Shown piece by piece: positions 1 through 10,890 of a DNA stretch of 64,000 nucleotides. The notes below the pieces were generated by a model. The model saw only the letters and a program-made list of their open reading frames with translations, was not told the DNA's origin and made no database searches. Source of the stretch: Nepenthes gracilis (lineage: Eukaryota > Streptophyta > Magnoliopsida > Caryophyllales > Nepenthaceae); the NCBI GenBank assembly GCA_033239525.1, contig BSYO01000026.1, positions 5,890,001 through 5,954,000 on the forward strand, written 5' to 3'. Made by a program: the position numbers and the translations under genes. Each line of letters opens with the position of its first letter. Position 1 is the stretch's first letter.

Positions 1-943
1 TACAATATGGCATTGCAAATACTAAATATTCATCATTTTATAAATTTAATATTTCCTGGAATTTTCTGTAACTTCATGAAAATTCACATTTTTTTTATCA
101 TTAAAATGATTTTCCTATGCAATATTTTACATTTGTCCTATTATATCAGAATTTTCTAGGTTGTGATAACTTCACTTCAGTGATAGCAATTGCTATGGTA
201 TTTGTATAACCAGGTTGTCTTATTAACACTATTCACAATTAAAGCATGCATTTGATAAGTGAAATACCTTTTATATTACTTTCATGTTACATATTTTAAA
301 TACAATTTTATCTTGGTGACATTTGACGAAAAATTATCTCAAAAACTCTAAGCTAAGCCAACACAACTCCAAGTTACCAGCCAAAACATTCTAGTCCAAG
401 TATCCAAGCAAATGTTCTAACATAGCTTGATTCTTTATCAACAACCCGTACCTGATACATAGATGAAGGGATCATTTAGTCAATATGAGATGCTAATTAA
501 CATTCACCTTTCTAAATAACTTACGCTACTTGCAATGGAATAAGTGGACATTCTAATATTATACATGATTGACTTGGCAAATAAAATGCTATTTGATCCG
601 TGCTAAAATTTAGTCGATTTTCCCATTAATTTTGCCGATGTACTACTTGGCCAGTACCAAAGGCCTTGGCCTAGAGATGGATTCATATAAATATGCATCA
701 GTAGCTTAATTCCATGGTTGCCTATATCCTGGTTTACACAAAGACCTGGCCTCTGCAAGAGAGGATTTTAGTAGCTGGTAGGAAGCTCAAAATGCAGATC
801 GCAAATGATGCTCTCAGTACACGGTGATAATAGCAGCTCGTAAAAATCCATGACCACTTACTCTTTTAATGCTATTACGCGAGCAAACTATGCCAGCAAT
901 TCTAATTTGGTTGGCTCACTCCAGAGCTACCAGATCACTGTAG
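1..943. other. AT-rich intergenic sequence
   Basis: I see no open frame of useful length, no recognisable protein similarity and no RNA gene here. The sequence is ordinary AT-rich plant intergenic DNA leading into the tandem array at 944. Confidence 0.6.
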
Positions 944-1309
944 CAAGAAGCTGACTAGATGAGAAGATAGGAAGTGCAATGTCTCCTGGCTGCAAGAGAA
1001 GAGTCATTTAACGGCCAGTTGAGTCCCAGGATCTCACCGTGTAAAACAATTTAAAATGAAGTTAACAAGAAGCTGACTAGATGAGAAGATAGGAAATGCA
1101 ATGTCTCTTGGCTGCAAGAGAAGAGTCATTTAATGGCCAGTTGAGTCCCAGGATCTCACCATGTAAAACAATTTAAAACGAAGTTAACAAGAAGCTGACT
1201 AGATGAGAAGATAGGAAGTGCAATGTCTCTTGGCTGCAAGAGAAGAGTCATTTAACGGCCAGTTGAGTCCCAGGATCTCACCGTGTAAAACAATTTAAAA
1301 TGAAGTTAA
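944..1309. repeat. 122-bp tandem repeat, three copies
   Basis: Three head-to-tail copies begin at 944, 1066 and 1188, each starting with caagaagctgactagatgag. The period is exactly 122 bp. Copies differ by only a few substitutions (for example tcctgg versus tcttgg, acggcc versus atggcc), so the triplication is recent compared with the decayed elements nearby. It has no coding potential. The last copy ends in gttaac at 1310. Confidence 0.95.
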
Positions 1310-1930
1310 CAGGACTCCACCCCAAGATCAATAAATCATGAATCACAACATAGGTGAAGAGGTGTGCAATCAGATAAACTAAACTATTTTTAAATAATCA
1401 AATTATGTTATTTTTTCAATAACCATATTAATGAGTACCCAATACAACTATTTAATGGTTTTCTTCTTTTCCTTATGCTTTTTTTTAAAAAAAAAAAACA
1501 AAGGGGGCAAATTTGAAACAATTTAACAATTGGGGGTAGTTTTGGACACATGGCAAAACGAGAGAAATCGCGCCACATGATTTTTTTAGGAATTGTCCCC
1601 TCCCTTGTCTTCTCTCTCCCATTATCCCACGAGTTCCGCAAAATACCCTAGCCCATCCGACTAAGACTGCCCTCAACTCCCTCATAATTTGTAACTGTCT
1701 ATCATTTCTCTTCTATCCTCTTAAATATTTATATTTTTGACTATACAAAAAAATTATTTATTTAAAAAAAAAAAATCATATCAATATAATATCAAATTCT
1801 AGATTAATTTTTTAGGACAGTAGAATTATCAATACATTATATCAAGGAACTGATTAATAGAGAAATATCAAAATTATCTAAAATTTGGGAAATGGGCAAA
1901 TAATGAACAAATATTAGAAATTATATCTGC
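1310..1930. other. Non-coding spacer with A/T tracts
   Basis: AT-rich DNA with an A/T homopolymer run near 1482-1499 and a slightly GC-richer patch at 1500-1690. The short minus-strand frames over the patch have no family likeness and are treated as chance. The patch could be the end of a DNA transposon, but I found no matching inverted partner. Confidence 0.4.
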
Positions 1931-1972
1931 AAAAATAAATTTGAATGTATATTAAAAATTTTCTAGAATTAT

Positions 1973-2440
1973 TTGCAGACTTCCATTTCCACTCATGGTG
2001 TTGCAAGTGTCACACCATTTACTGTAGATGATAAAAATGTCAAATCAATGTTTAAAATGTTTAATCAATCTCGCCAGAAAATGACTTTTGAAGTTTTTAT
2101 TGGAATTGAAAATCTTAAGGTGTCTAACTCCTTCGTTAGTAGCCCACCCGAACATAATAATGAAATTATGTTATCAAATAATTATCATCATATATATATA
2201 TATATATATAAATCTTGATAAACATTGTGGAAATAATATGCTAATGAATATCTTATGTCACTTGTAGAGTCTAGTCATATTATAACTCTTAATTTGCATA
2301 ACTCTGCAACAGTTTTTCCTGAAAACATTACTACATATAATCGTGAGATTTCTTTGAGTGATGATAACAAGATATATATGGACCACAGTAATCACTCAAA
2401 TGATACTAATTTTACGAGTGATGAAGAAGCTACCTAATGT
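1973..2440 (+). pseudogene. Possible N-terminal part of MULE transposase
   Basis: Two short plus-strand frames (1973-2218 and 2255-2437) lie upstream of, and in the same orientation as, the clear MULE transposase relic. The first contains a stretch ending in DDKNVKSMFKMFNQSRQ, which resembles the variable N-terminal region of plant Mutator-like proteins, where a hydrophobic strand is followed by a D-rich turn and a short helix. A TA microsatellite interrupts the frame at 2191. Assignment rests mainly on position and a weak likeness. It could be unrelated sequence. Confidence 0.35.
2191..2210. repeat. (TA)n microsatellite
   Basis: About ten perfect TA units lie inside the putative MULE N-terminal region. 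Confidence 0.9.
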
Positions 2441-2808
2441 GTGTTGATTCCTAGTCATCTTGTAGGTTCAGCTGATTTTTAATCTTCTAGCTGAATATTT
2501 TTCAAACTTTGACATTGACATCATAAATGTACATAATTATTTAGATAATTTTCCTTGTCTTCCCATGTTTGACGCCAAGAATAAGTAATTTCAAAAAGTC
2601 TAATATTTGATTATAAAGTCTAGTCATGAAACAATATTTTCTCTCCATAAATCGTCACTTCAAAGTCAATGAATCAAGCACTTTAGGTAGTAAAATATGC
2701 AAAATACGAACATGACTGAAGAAAAAATTAGAATTACACATAAATAATTATTTTAGAAAGTCTCACAAAAATTTTTCATCCAACATGTTCATTTCCACGA
2801 ATCTCCAT

Positions 2809-4075
2809 GGATCACCTACAACGAGACTCGAACTTGATAGCTAACCACGTCTTAGGACATGTGAGGATTGACCCAAAATATTCTATACTTGACATTATTG
2901 AAAAAATTTAAGAATTATACAATATATCATACATAAAAGCTTGGAAAGGGAAACAAAAAGCAATTGCCTAAGAATTATGATAATTGGAAGTCGTATCTGG
3001 AACTGGCTTGTTGGATTCTTGCATTGCAAATTTTTAATCCCAGTATGGTTGTGATTTTACGCACAAAAGAGCTAGTTGTTAATAATAGGGTAGATATTAG
3101 CAATGACATTTTCAATTGTATTTTTTGGTTTGTATCGATGGATTTTATTTGTATATACCACTCATAGAAATAGATGGCACATTCCCATATAGAAAGTACA
3201 GTGGGACTACTCAACGGTAGTGGTGTTAATGAAAACAGACCTATTTATCCACTTCATTTTACAATAATTGCGAGTGAAAATAATGAGTTAGGGTGGTTTT
3301 TAAGTTGCATCCGAGAGTTCATTACAACAAAGATGAACTCATATGTTATTTCAAACCTAACAATGCTATCAAATCCCATACGACTGATCCATATCATCTA
3401 GAGTGGCAACTTCATATGCTCAACATCGTCATTGTCAATAACAAATGACATCCAACTATAACACTACTCATAAGAGCAGAACCACCAAGAACCTTATATA
3501 GGGAGTAGGTAATAAAAAAGTTTTGTTATTATCTTCAGTAAGTATTAATTATAATCTATATCATCCAATAAGTTTTATATTAGGGATTAAATCTTAAAGA
3601 GGAAAATCTAATGCTATAATGGAAATGATTAAAAGGATAGGCAACAAATTGGGAAATTGGGTTGATGAATTTCTAAAGATAAAGTAGGGAATGCATCATG
3701 ATGATAGAAGGTGATACAATTATATAATCACAAATTTGGCCGAAAATATTAATAGTGTTTTGAAAGGAGTACGAAAAATACCTATAACAGCTCTTGTCCA
3801 ACATAGCTTTTATCGTCCGGTAATGATATCCGACAAATGACAACATGAGTACCTTAATGGGCTTGAAAAAAAGTAAAGATTTTCAACAAGTAAACATGGA
3901 GATCTCTCCAACGGTCAGCAAGTAAAGATTTTCAATCGAATACCTATTATAAGCAAATATAACCAAAGTAAACAAAAAGATGGAAATGAGCTGATTGTGT
4001 CACTTGGAGATAAATCGTGTAGTTATGTGAAATTTCAACAATTAAAAATACATTGTTTACACTTACAAGGCTATT
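2809..4075 (+). pseudogene. MULE (MuDR-type) transposase, degenerate
   Basis: Decayed Mutator-like transposase read over several frames. In order I see: a stretch at 2811-2960 with DHLQRDSNLIANHVLG and then KAWKGKQKAIA, the pre-catalytic region of MULE proteins; the first catalytic Asp in a DGTFPYRKYSGT motif near 3173; IYPLHFTIIASENNELGWFL (3240-3310), the conserved block before the second catalytic Asp; TNLAENINSVLKG (3730-3770), the block after the last catalytic acidic residue; and a C-terminal SWIM-type zinc finger remnant (4010-4070) that keeps CLH but has lost one cysteine to tyrosine. Stops and at least three frameshifts rule out function. In an intact element this enzyme cuts and pastes DNA at long terminal inverted repeats. 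I could not identify such repeats here. Confidence 0.8.
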
Positions 4076-4079
4076 ACTA

Positions 4080-4757
4080 TCATGACCCCGAATCTAGGCA
4101 AGTCAATTTAAATAATTAATTATAATTTCTAAAATTTAAAATTCTAAAAAAATTTAAACAAATAATACTAAATCTCAAAATTCGGGTACAACAAACCAAA
4201 ATATTCAACTCAATCAAATTAAATCCACATAGGACCTCATTGGACAACCATCCGGACAAAAATATAACTTACTCTATAATTATCGTAAATGAGGTAACAA
4301 TTTAACCAAAAATCATAATCAAACATAATATAATATCCGAACTATCCCCGACATATAGCCATGGGCCTAAACCCAACCAATTCCATAATTCGATTACATT
4401 AAATACCAATTTAAATTTAAATCATAATAAAATAAAAACTCACCGAATCAAATGAATGGCTAACAGATCACGATCATACTCTTGTAATACATCCGAATCT
4501 TCCACTCTGAAAGGATAAAACAGGAAAAGTAAGCCTTAGCAAGTATTATATTTTAAATAAAAGGAGTCCAATAAATAAAAAAAAGTCAAATGGATAAAAA
4601 TCCGTTCAAATGACAGGATAAATTCAAATCGTCGATATGACAAATCAAATAAAAATCTAATATCCAAAATTTAAAATTCAATGGTAATCTCATACACAAA
4701 TCAAATATCCAAATATAAAATAATTATCTAAATTATAAAATAGTCCTCGTTAGTACG

Positions 4758-4788
<31 letters not shown>

Positions 4789-5640
4789 AAAACAGAAGTG
4801 GTCCGGACCAATTTCAATAGACAATTAGCCGATTCTAAGTCCAATCTAAGTCCAAGTACAAGTCTGAATCCAAATTCGAGACCCAATTAACTTGTATTTT
4901 AGGGTAAAATTCGATAGTCGGATGATCCAATAGTATGCGTAGAAACCGAAACAACATCACGATAAATATTTCAAAGGTCCGAATCAAAACATATAAACAA
5001 AATCGTCTGTACGACACATACTAAGGCCTAACTATGGGCAAAATCGACGAATCTCAAATCCAAGTTCAAAAGTCTAAATCCAAATTAAGGTCCAATTTAA
5101 ATCAATGCAGAAAAATACAAATCATGCATCCGATTTGAGTTCTAATTATTTAAATATTAACTTGAGGAAGAATTACATATAATTCCGATAACCTTAGGCA
5201 AAATCAAATGCAATTTAGGCCAGCATAAATGGCCATCCATGTATCCTATACTGGGGTAAGGTTCTCACTATTGTTTGCCACCTGCAGATTTTAATGCAAT
5301 CCTCAAGCTTGTTAAATATATTAAGACGTCTGAATATATTCTAAGCTCAAATTAAATTATTCAAATAGAATGGGCTATTACTCCAAGTCTTTTCGGCCAG
5401 CGAAAAGGGATTTTCAATTAACAAAAATCTTCCCGTAAGAACTGCCCAGAAAATCCAATAACCCAAGTCTAAATGTAGTGACCACGACCGGGCACATGTA
5501 TATGAAAATGCACGACCAATGCAAGTTTCGTGCATATTTTTGTTATATATATTGATATAAATATACACAGCATCCAAAATATATTAAAAATTAAATCAGA
5601 CCAAAGAGGGGGTTTATAAATAGTTGTCTTAACATCATAC
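4080..5640. other. AT-rich intergenic sequence, unidentified dispersed repeat
   Basis: No convincing gene. The start, with the motif tcatgaccccgaatctagg, and the following text about a kilobase long look like a dispersed repeat. A similar opening and layout recur near 62,436. An (AT)n tract interrupts it at 4757. The class of the repeat cannot be told from the sequence alone. Confidence 0.35.
4757..4785. repeat. (AT)n microsatellite
   Basis: About fourteen perfect AT units. Confidence 0.95.
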
Positions 5641-5925
5641 TTTGCAAATCTGAATAAAGGATGACCCGCGATCCAGCCTCTCTCTCTCCTTTACACGGCT
5701 TCCGTGCTTCTCACCCACGGCGTTGCCGATCATCGACGGACCACCATTGGCCGCTGACCACCGTCGCGTCACCACCGCAACTCAACCGCCCCATCTCTTC
5801 GTGCGTTGTTCTCTCTCTCCCTGTACCGTTGTCAACCCGGGAACATGGACGGGTTGGTGACCTGGGTAACTTATCAACCCGGGACGGAGGGTAACTTGTC
5901 AACCCGGGAGCCCCCTGCGTCCTCC
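5641..5925. other. GC-rich segment with repeated caacccggga motif
   Basis: An abrupt GC-rich block between AT-rich DNA and Tat element A. The motif tcaacccggga (or caacccggga) occurs three times at roughly 30-50 bp spacing (5835-5910). Short frames exist on both strands, but neither resembles a known protein. The block may be 3' internal sequence of element A or the first exon of a lost gene. Confidence 0.3.
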
Positions 5926-5930
5926 AACTT

Positions 5931-6480
5931 AGTCTTTATGCCGTAGAGTAGCGTACGGTTGGTGACCTCCACTTATCTATTCACTTGGGGGTATGCCACC
6001 GAAGTGTAGACCAATCTAATGCTAGACTGATGCAATACATGGTAAAACGCTTTCTTGAGAATTGGGTTCCATTGTCAGTCACGATGACCTCGAGAACACC
6101 AAATCTGCTGAAGATACTCTGGCGGACGAACTCCAATGCGTTGTGCTCTGTAATCTTGGCCAGTGGGGCGACTTCAACCCATTTAGTGAAATAGTCGATA
6201 CTCACAATAATGAACTTCCTTTGTCCCGTTGCGATGGAAAATGGGCCGAGGATGTCGAAGCCCCTATTGTGCGAAAGGCCAAGAAGCTTGGAGAGACCTC
6301 AGCTCAGCGTGCAGCTAGTGATGAAGATTGCCGTGGAACTGGCAGTTCTCACACTTTTTCACGAACTCGAGTGCATCCTTCTTCATTGTCGACCAGTAAA
6401 TAACTCGATGCATGATCTTGAATGCTAATTTTTTGCCACCAAAGTGTGATCCGCATATCCCAAGGTGGACTACGCCCATG
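5931..6480 (-). pseudogene. Tat element A integrase fragment
   Basis: Retroviral-type integrase piece, which in a live element joins cDNA ends to the host chromosome. The longest frame (6205-5981) has IDYFTKWVEVAPLAKIT, holding the first catalytic Asp, and VTDNGTQF, holding the second. Upstream (6,240-6,480) another frame retains GFDILGPFSIATGQRKFI, the junction of the zinc-binding and catalytic domains. Bases 5,930-5,985 still match the region around the third acidic residue, then the homology stops. The C-terminal domain is absent. Several stops make this a relic. Confidence 0.85.
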
Positions 6481-6849
6481 CGTAGTTAACCTCCTCAGGA
6501 GTGAGCCACCGAGGGTACAGAGTCGAGTAACCATGACGATATAGCCGTCCATTGATCATAGTGTACCAGCAAACCATCTTCTTAATCTGCTTCGCTATGT
6601 CCGCGTCTTCTAGGAGTGTTCCGTTCGTCAGGTACTTTCGGTACTGTGTCATCCAGTTTTTCGTATCGGAGATTTGCATAGCTTCCCATTCCTAAATGCT
6701 AGGAATGCTCAGGGCCTCCCGCACGTCCCTTAAGTACTGCTCTAGGTTCTCAGCCGCCGCTGCTTTGGCAAATTGGTCGACCTTCTAGTTCTCTATTCTG
6801 GGAACATGGACCAAGGTCATCTTGTCGAATCTCTGGATAGCGTCTTTCA

Positions 6850-7110
6850 CATTAGCCAAATATTTGGCTAGGTATGGGTTGCAAGCCTCAAAGTTCCGTT
6901 GACCTAGTTGACGACCAACTCAGAGTCGTTGTAGACGGCCAGTTTTAACCCTGCTAACAGGGTTTCATATTCTGCGATATTGTTGGTTGTTAGGAAGTCA
7001 ATTCTATTGGAGTACTTCACATCAAACCCGTCAGGGATCCTTAAGACCACTCTAGCACTGCTGCCTGTGTCCGTAGATGATTCATCTACATAGAGTACCC
7101 ATTCCGACTC
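6850..7110 (-). pseudogene. Tat element A second (additional) RNase H
   Basis: Frame with EWVLYVDESSTDTGSSARVV followed by NNIAEYETLLAGLKLA and DSELVV. These are the active-site blocks of the extra RNase H found in Tat-lineage elements. The usual VDGSS is changed to VDESS, the catalytic Asp being kept and the following Gly lost. It removes RNA from RNA-DNA hybrids in live elements. Stops flank it, and it connects directly to integrase downstream. Confidence 0.8.
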
Positions 7111-7189
7111 TTCCCCGTATTGTTCCGTAACCTCAGTGGGTTGTTCCTCAGAAATTAGTGTCGTGGTCTCAAGGATGAAATTGGCTAGT

Positions 7190-7640
7190 GCCTACCCTTT
7201 GATGGCGGGTTTGGGCCGAAACTCAATGTCGAACTCTCCCAATTCGATGGCCCACTTTACCAGCCATCTAGAAACATTGAGTTTCTAGGTAATACTCTTC
7301 AGAGGCTGGTCGGTTAGAACAATCACGCGATGAGCCTGGAAGTAGGGTCTCGATTTTCGGGTAGAGAAGACAAGTGCTAAGGCTAACTTTTCTGTGCGTG
7401 GATAGCGCGTCTCTGGGCCAGTCAATGTCTTGCTCACGTAGTAAACCGACCGCTAAGTGTCCGAGTCCTGGTGTACGCGGATGGAACTGAGGGCCACCTC
7501 TAACACCACTAAGTAGATGTATAACTCCTATCCGTCCTTGAGTGACATTAGTAACGGTGGACTGGCCAGGTACTGCATCAATTTGTCGAAGGCTACCTAA
7601 CACTCTGCTGTTCACTGGAACCCATTCGCTTTCGTCCCCC
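7190..7640 (-). pseudogene. Tat element A first RNase H domain
   Basis: Follows RT. Across frames I read VYYVSKTLTGPETRYP, then EKLALALVFSTRKSRPYFQA and VLTDQPLKSIT, and finally RWLVKWAIELGEFDI. These are the standard motifs of the RNase H and tether region of Ty3/gypsy polyproteins. Stop codons interrupt it several times. Confidence 0.85.
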
Positions 7641-8570
7641 TTAGAGCCTTAAAGAATGGCTGGTATCTGTTCCTTGACTTAGCTAAGAAGCAGGACAAGG
7701 CCGCAGTTGTCCGATTAGCCGCTGGATATCTTTGACACTCCGTGGCAAAGTCATGTCTGCAAGGGCCTTGGTTTTCTCCGAGTTTGCCTTGATCCCTCAT
7801 TGAGAGACGATGAAACCCAGAAACTTTCCTAAGGATACTCCGAATACGCACTTAGTCGGATTCAGCTTTATTTGATGTGCGCAAAGCACCTCGAAGGATT
7901 CAGCCAAATCCCGAATATGGTCATTGGTGGTCTTACTTTTGACGAGCATGTTGTCGACGTACACCTCCATATTGTGGCAACTTTGCTTCTCGAACATCTT
8001 GTTTACCACTGGTAGGTGGCACCTACGTTCTTCAGGCCCAACGGAATCACCTTATAACAGTAAGTGCCTTGATCCGTTATGAACAAGGTGTGCTCTTTGT
8101 TCTCTGAGCTCATCCGAATCTGGTTATAGCTCGAGTACACGTCCATGAAGCTCAGCAACTTGTGTTCAGATGTGGAGTCCACCAATAGGTCGATCTTAGG
8201 TAAAGGGAAACTGTCTTTCAAGCAAGCCTTGCTAATGTCGGTGAAGTTAATGCACATTCGCCACTTCTTGTTACTTTTCTTTACCAGGACGTGTTGGAGA
8301 GCAAGTCCAGGTATTGGACTTATCTAATGAAGCCGACATCCAGTAGCTTCTTTATTTCCTCCTGGATGGCAATCAACTTCTCTACAGAGTGGTTCCTCCG
8401 CTTCTACCTGATGGGCTTGCAACCAGGATCGAGGTCTAACTTGTGGACCATTACTCCACGCGAAAACGTTAGCATTCTGGCACAAGAACGTGATCAGCTT
8501 GTCGCGCAGTGTACCAGTGAGTGAGCCACCCATCTGTACATACATTTCCAGATCATCCGGGTTCAATGGA
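7640..8570 (-). pseudogene. Tat element A reverse transcriptase
   Basis: Reverse transcriptase relic over at least three frames. The 8257-8003 frame has FPLPKIDLLVD, LLSFMDVYSSYNQIRM (usually MDAYSGYNQI) and TYCYKVIPLGLKN. The 8009-7797 frame has VYVDNMLVKSK, the active-site loop, where the usual YVDD reads YVDN, so one catalytic Asp is lost. It continues into KLNPTKCVFGV and KFLGFIVS of the thumb. The 8566-8324 frame covers the region before the fingers. Both the stops and the YVDN change make it inactive. Confidence 0.9.
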
Positions 8571-8599
8571 ATCAGATCGGTTGCCTCACTAGACTGCGC

Positions 8600-9070
8600 T
8601 TACTGCAGAGTTGCTTCATCTCCATGGTCGAGTTCTCCTATCGACTTGGTGCTACCACTCAGAGCAATTTGAGACATGTAATATGTCCGCCTAGTAACTT
8701 GGTCACCCAGTATTTCGCCCACACCGTATGCTGCTAGAAATTTCATCTTCAGATGTGGTATCGAATTGATGACTTCAAATGCTGTTAGGCACAGGTTGCC
8801 TAGTACAGCGTTGTAGACAGAGAGTAGGTCAACCACCAATAAGGTGAGTGTACGACTCGTTGTTCTTGGGTATGTGCCCAGGGTGACCTTCAATTGGATT
8901 GTCTCTTGTACAGGCACTGGCTCGTTGTCAAGGCTGTACAGTAGGCCTTCAACAGGTTTTAACTGACTCTTTTTTAAACTAAGTTTAAACAAATGCGTCA
9001 AGATAAAGCAAATTACCAGAACTTTCATTATCAAGAAATACTCGTTTCAGTTGGTAGTCGACGCTACCAT
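8600..9070 (-). pseudogene. Tat element A aspartic protease region
   Basis: The frame 9034-8600 reads through the C-terminal half of a Ty3/gypsy protease: TLLVVDLLSVYNAVLGN and HLKMKFLAAYGVGEILGDQ. Just upstream, in a shifted frame (about 9,020-9,065), is FLDNESSGN, which matches the usual DNGSSA active-site loop with Gly changed to Glu. The enzyme would cut the gag-pol polyprotein. It is damaged by a frameshift between the two halves. Confidence 0.75.
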
Positions 9071-9165
9071 CCGAAATGAGCACGTATACAAGGGGATCTG
9101 CATGGGGGGGGGGTTACATCATCCAAGTCATTGTTGCTAAAGCTAATGACATTGTCTTCAGTGCG

Positions 9166-10850
9166 CTATTTCTTCCTCCTAGTCTGCTGCTCCTTATGGT
9201 CTGCCAAAGTCTTGGCTGGCCGAGTCGTGATCATGTTAACCATTCCTACTGCGACCCGATTCCGTAGAGGGGAAGGCTCTTGTCCTTGTCCGTCAGCAAT
9301 GCCAAATCTCTGGCCAGGGTTCTTGATGAACCTGGTGAGGTGGTATATCCGAATCGACTCTTCAATCCCCCGCTGAAGAGTCATGCAATCTTCCGTGGAG
9401 TGTCCAGGAGATCGATGAAAATTACAGTACTTAGCTAGATTTCCTTCCTCCGCTTTCTTAAGTGGTTTTGGCCACTTAAAGAACTTCTCCCCATGAATTT
9501 GCATGAGGATGTTCGAATGCATGTCGGTCAAGGGCGTCAAGTTGATCGGCCAGTAGCCCCTTCTTCGTTCTCGTGGTCCGGTCCTGTGGTACTTTCTGTG
9601 AGAGTGGTCGCTGTCACTGTACTTCCCCTTTCCCTCAGCCAGGAAATAGCGAGACTGTTCGGTCCGCTCGGGATGCTTAGCCTCGTTGGCCTCCTCTGCT
9701 GCTGCGCAGGCCCTAGTGATAAATTCCGCCTCCTAGAAGGTTTGCAGATTCTTGTGCGCCAAATGCCTAAAGAAGTCCATGTATGTTAGCGCGAAGATGA
9801 AACTGTCAAGCTTCATCTCCTCCGTGAGCCTGGGGATCCATCTAGCTTCTGCCACGAAGCAATCCAGAAACATTCGCAAATTCTCTCTCTGCTTCTTTTT
9901 TATGTGGGAGAGGTGCCAAGGCTGCTTCTCTTCTCGACAACTGGAAGCGTATTGCACCAAGAAGAAATCCGTTAGCTCTCTAAAGCTCCTGATTGAATTT
10001 GAGGGGAGGTAATGGAACAAGATGCGAGCATCTCCCTTTAACGTAAGCGGGAAGCAATTGCACATCGCTGCATCCTCCAACCCTTGTAGACTCAGATGGG
10101 TGCGAAAATGATCGAGGTGATCCATAGGATCAGCGCTTTCTGTATGAGTCAAGGGTTGGCATCTTGAACTTCGCCGACGTAGGACGGTTCAAGATCTCCG
10201 CCATGAAAGAAGATTTGTCAAGGTCTATAGCGTGTTCATCGTCATTGAACACGTAATTCTAGATCTTCTCCAGTCTTAGATCTGCTTGAGCGGCATTGCT
10301 TGATCATTTGGAGTTGAAATATGTTCTCAACTCCATTCCTTTTCGGGGGTGGTGCGTAGCCGACTGACTACTACCACCAGTGGATCTAACGACCCGGGAG
10401 GATCCCTCCTCAGCCTAGGTTCTAGTCTCCACCCGAGAGTATCGGGGGTCCATATGTTTTGGACTTTCCTCCAGAGTCATATTGCCTGATCGCTCATCAA
10501 GCCTTGGACGGCTTTGAGCATGTGAGGCCTCCCGAGCCTGAGTGTTGGCCGGCCTCCTGGATGATCTCTTGGCAGGTTTCTTCTTCTTTTGGCCCCCTCT
10601 TTTGGAGGCCGGAGCAAGGACTGCTGCAAGCAGAGCCCCCTGCTGTGTGTTCTCCTGACAGGAGCAGAGAATCTGGAGCATTTTATTTATTTTATTCATG
10701 TGCTCCACTAAGTTTTGGAAAAATGAGGCGGGTGCCCCGTTGACTACCCCGTTAACTATAGTACAAGCAGCATGGTCCTGGTCGAGCGAGGTCACATTTC
10801 TAGCGGGCGCGCTAGCATGTACCCTTGTGTTCACATGGAGCTATGTAAGG
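9166..10850 (-). pseudogene. Tat element A gag
   Basis: Structural capsid-like polyprotein, three frames. 10,834-10,415 is a charged N-terminal region rich in Arg, Lys and Pro with no motif I can name. 10,152-9,733 is the core gag domain, with DHLDHFRTHLSLQGLEDAAM, then FPLTLKGDA and SFRELTDFFLVQYA. 9,540-9,166 holds the Cys/His motif YCNFHRSPGHSTEDC typical of Tat gag, which binds nucleic acid. Homology ends at about 10,870, before any LTR. Confidence 0.85.
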
Positions 10851-10890
10851 CTACCAACCCCTAGGCATTGGATATCAGAGAAGCATTGCT

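Larger units (their letters stand above)
5926..10890 (-). mobile_element. Ty3/gypsy Tat-type retrotransposon A, truncated
   Basis: Minus-strand gag-pol remnant. Reading right to left, the order is gag (10,850-9,166), protease (9,070-8,600), RT (8,570-7,640), RNase H (7,640-7,190), a second RNase H (7,110-6,850) and integrase (6,480-5,931). The second RNase H between the first and integrase is a known hallmark of the Tat lineage. No LTR, primer site or polypurine tract is visible at either end: AT-rich unrelated DNA starts at about 10,890 on the 5' side, and the integrase stops at about 5,930. All domains carry stops or shifts. It is a different, independently decayed copy from element B. Confidence 0.85.

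Noticed and set aside
944..1309. CRISPR-like array
   Set aside because: The units are contiguous 122-bp repeats without unique spacers, and the window is plant nuclear DNA.
5661..5902. Overlapping frames on both strands in the GC-rich patch
   Set aside because: Open only because of GC-rich composition. Neither translation resembles a known family, and the patch contains repeated words.
9076..9789. Plus-strand frames across gag of element A
   Set aside because: Shadows of the minus-strand gag, which carries the recognisable capsid and Cys/His motifs.
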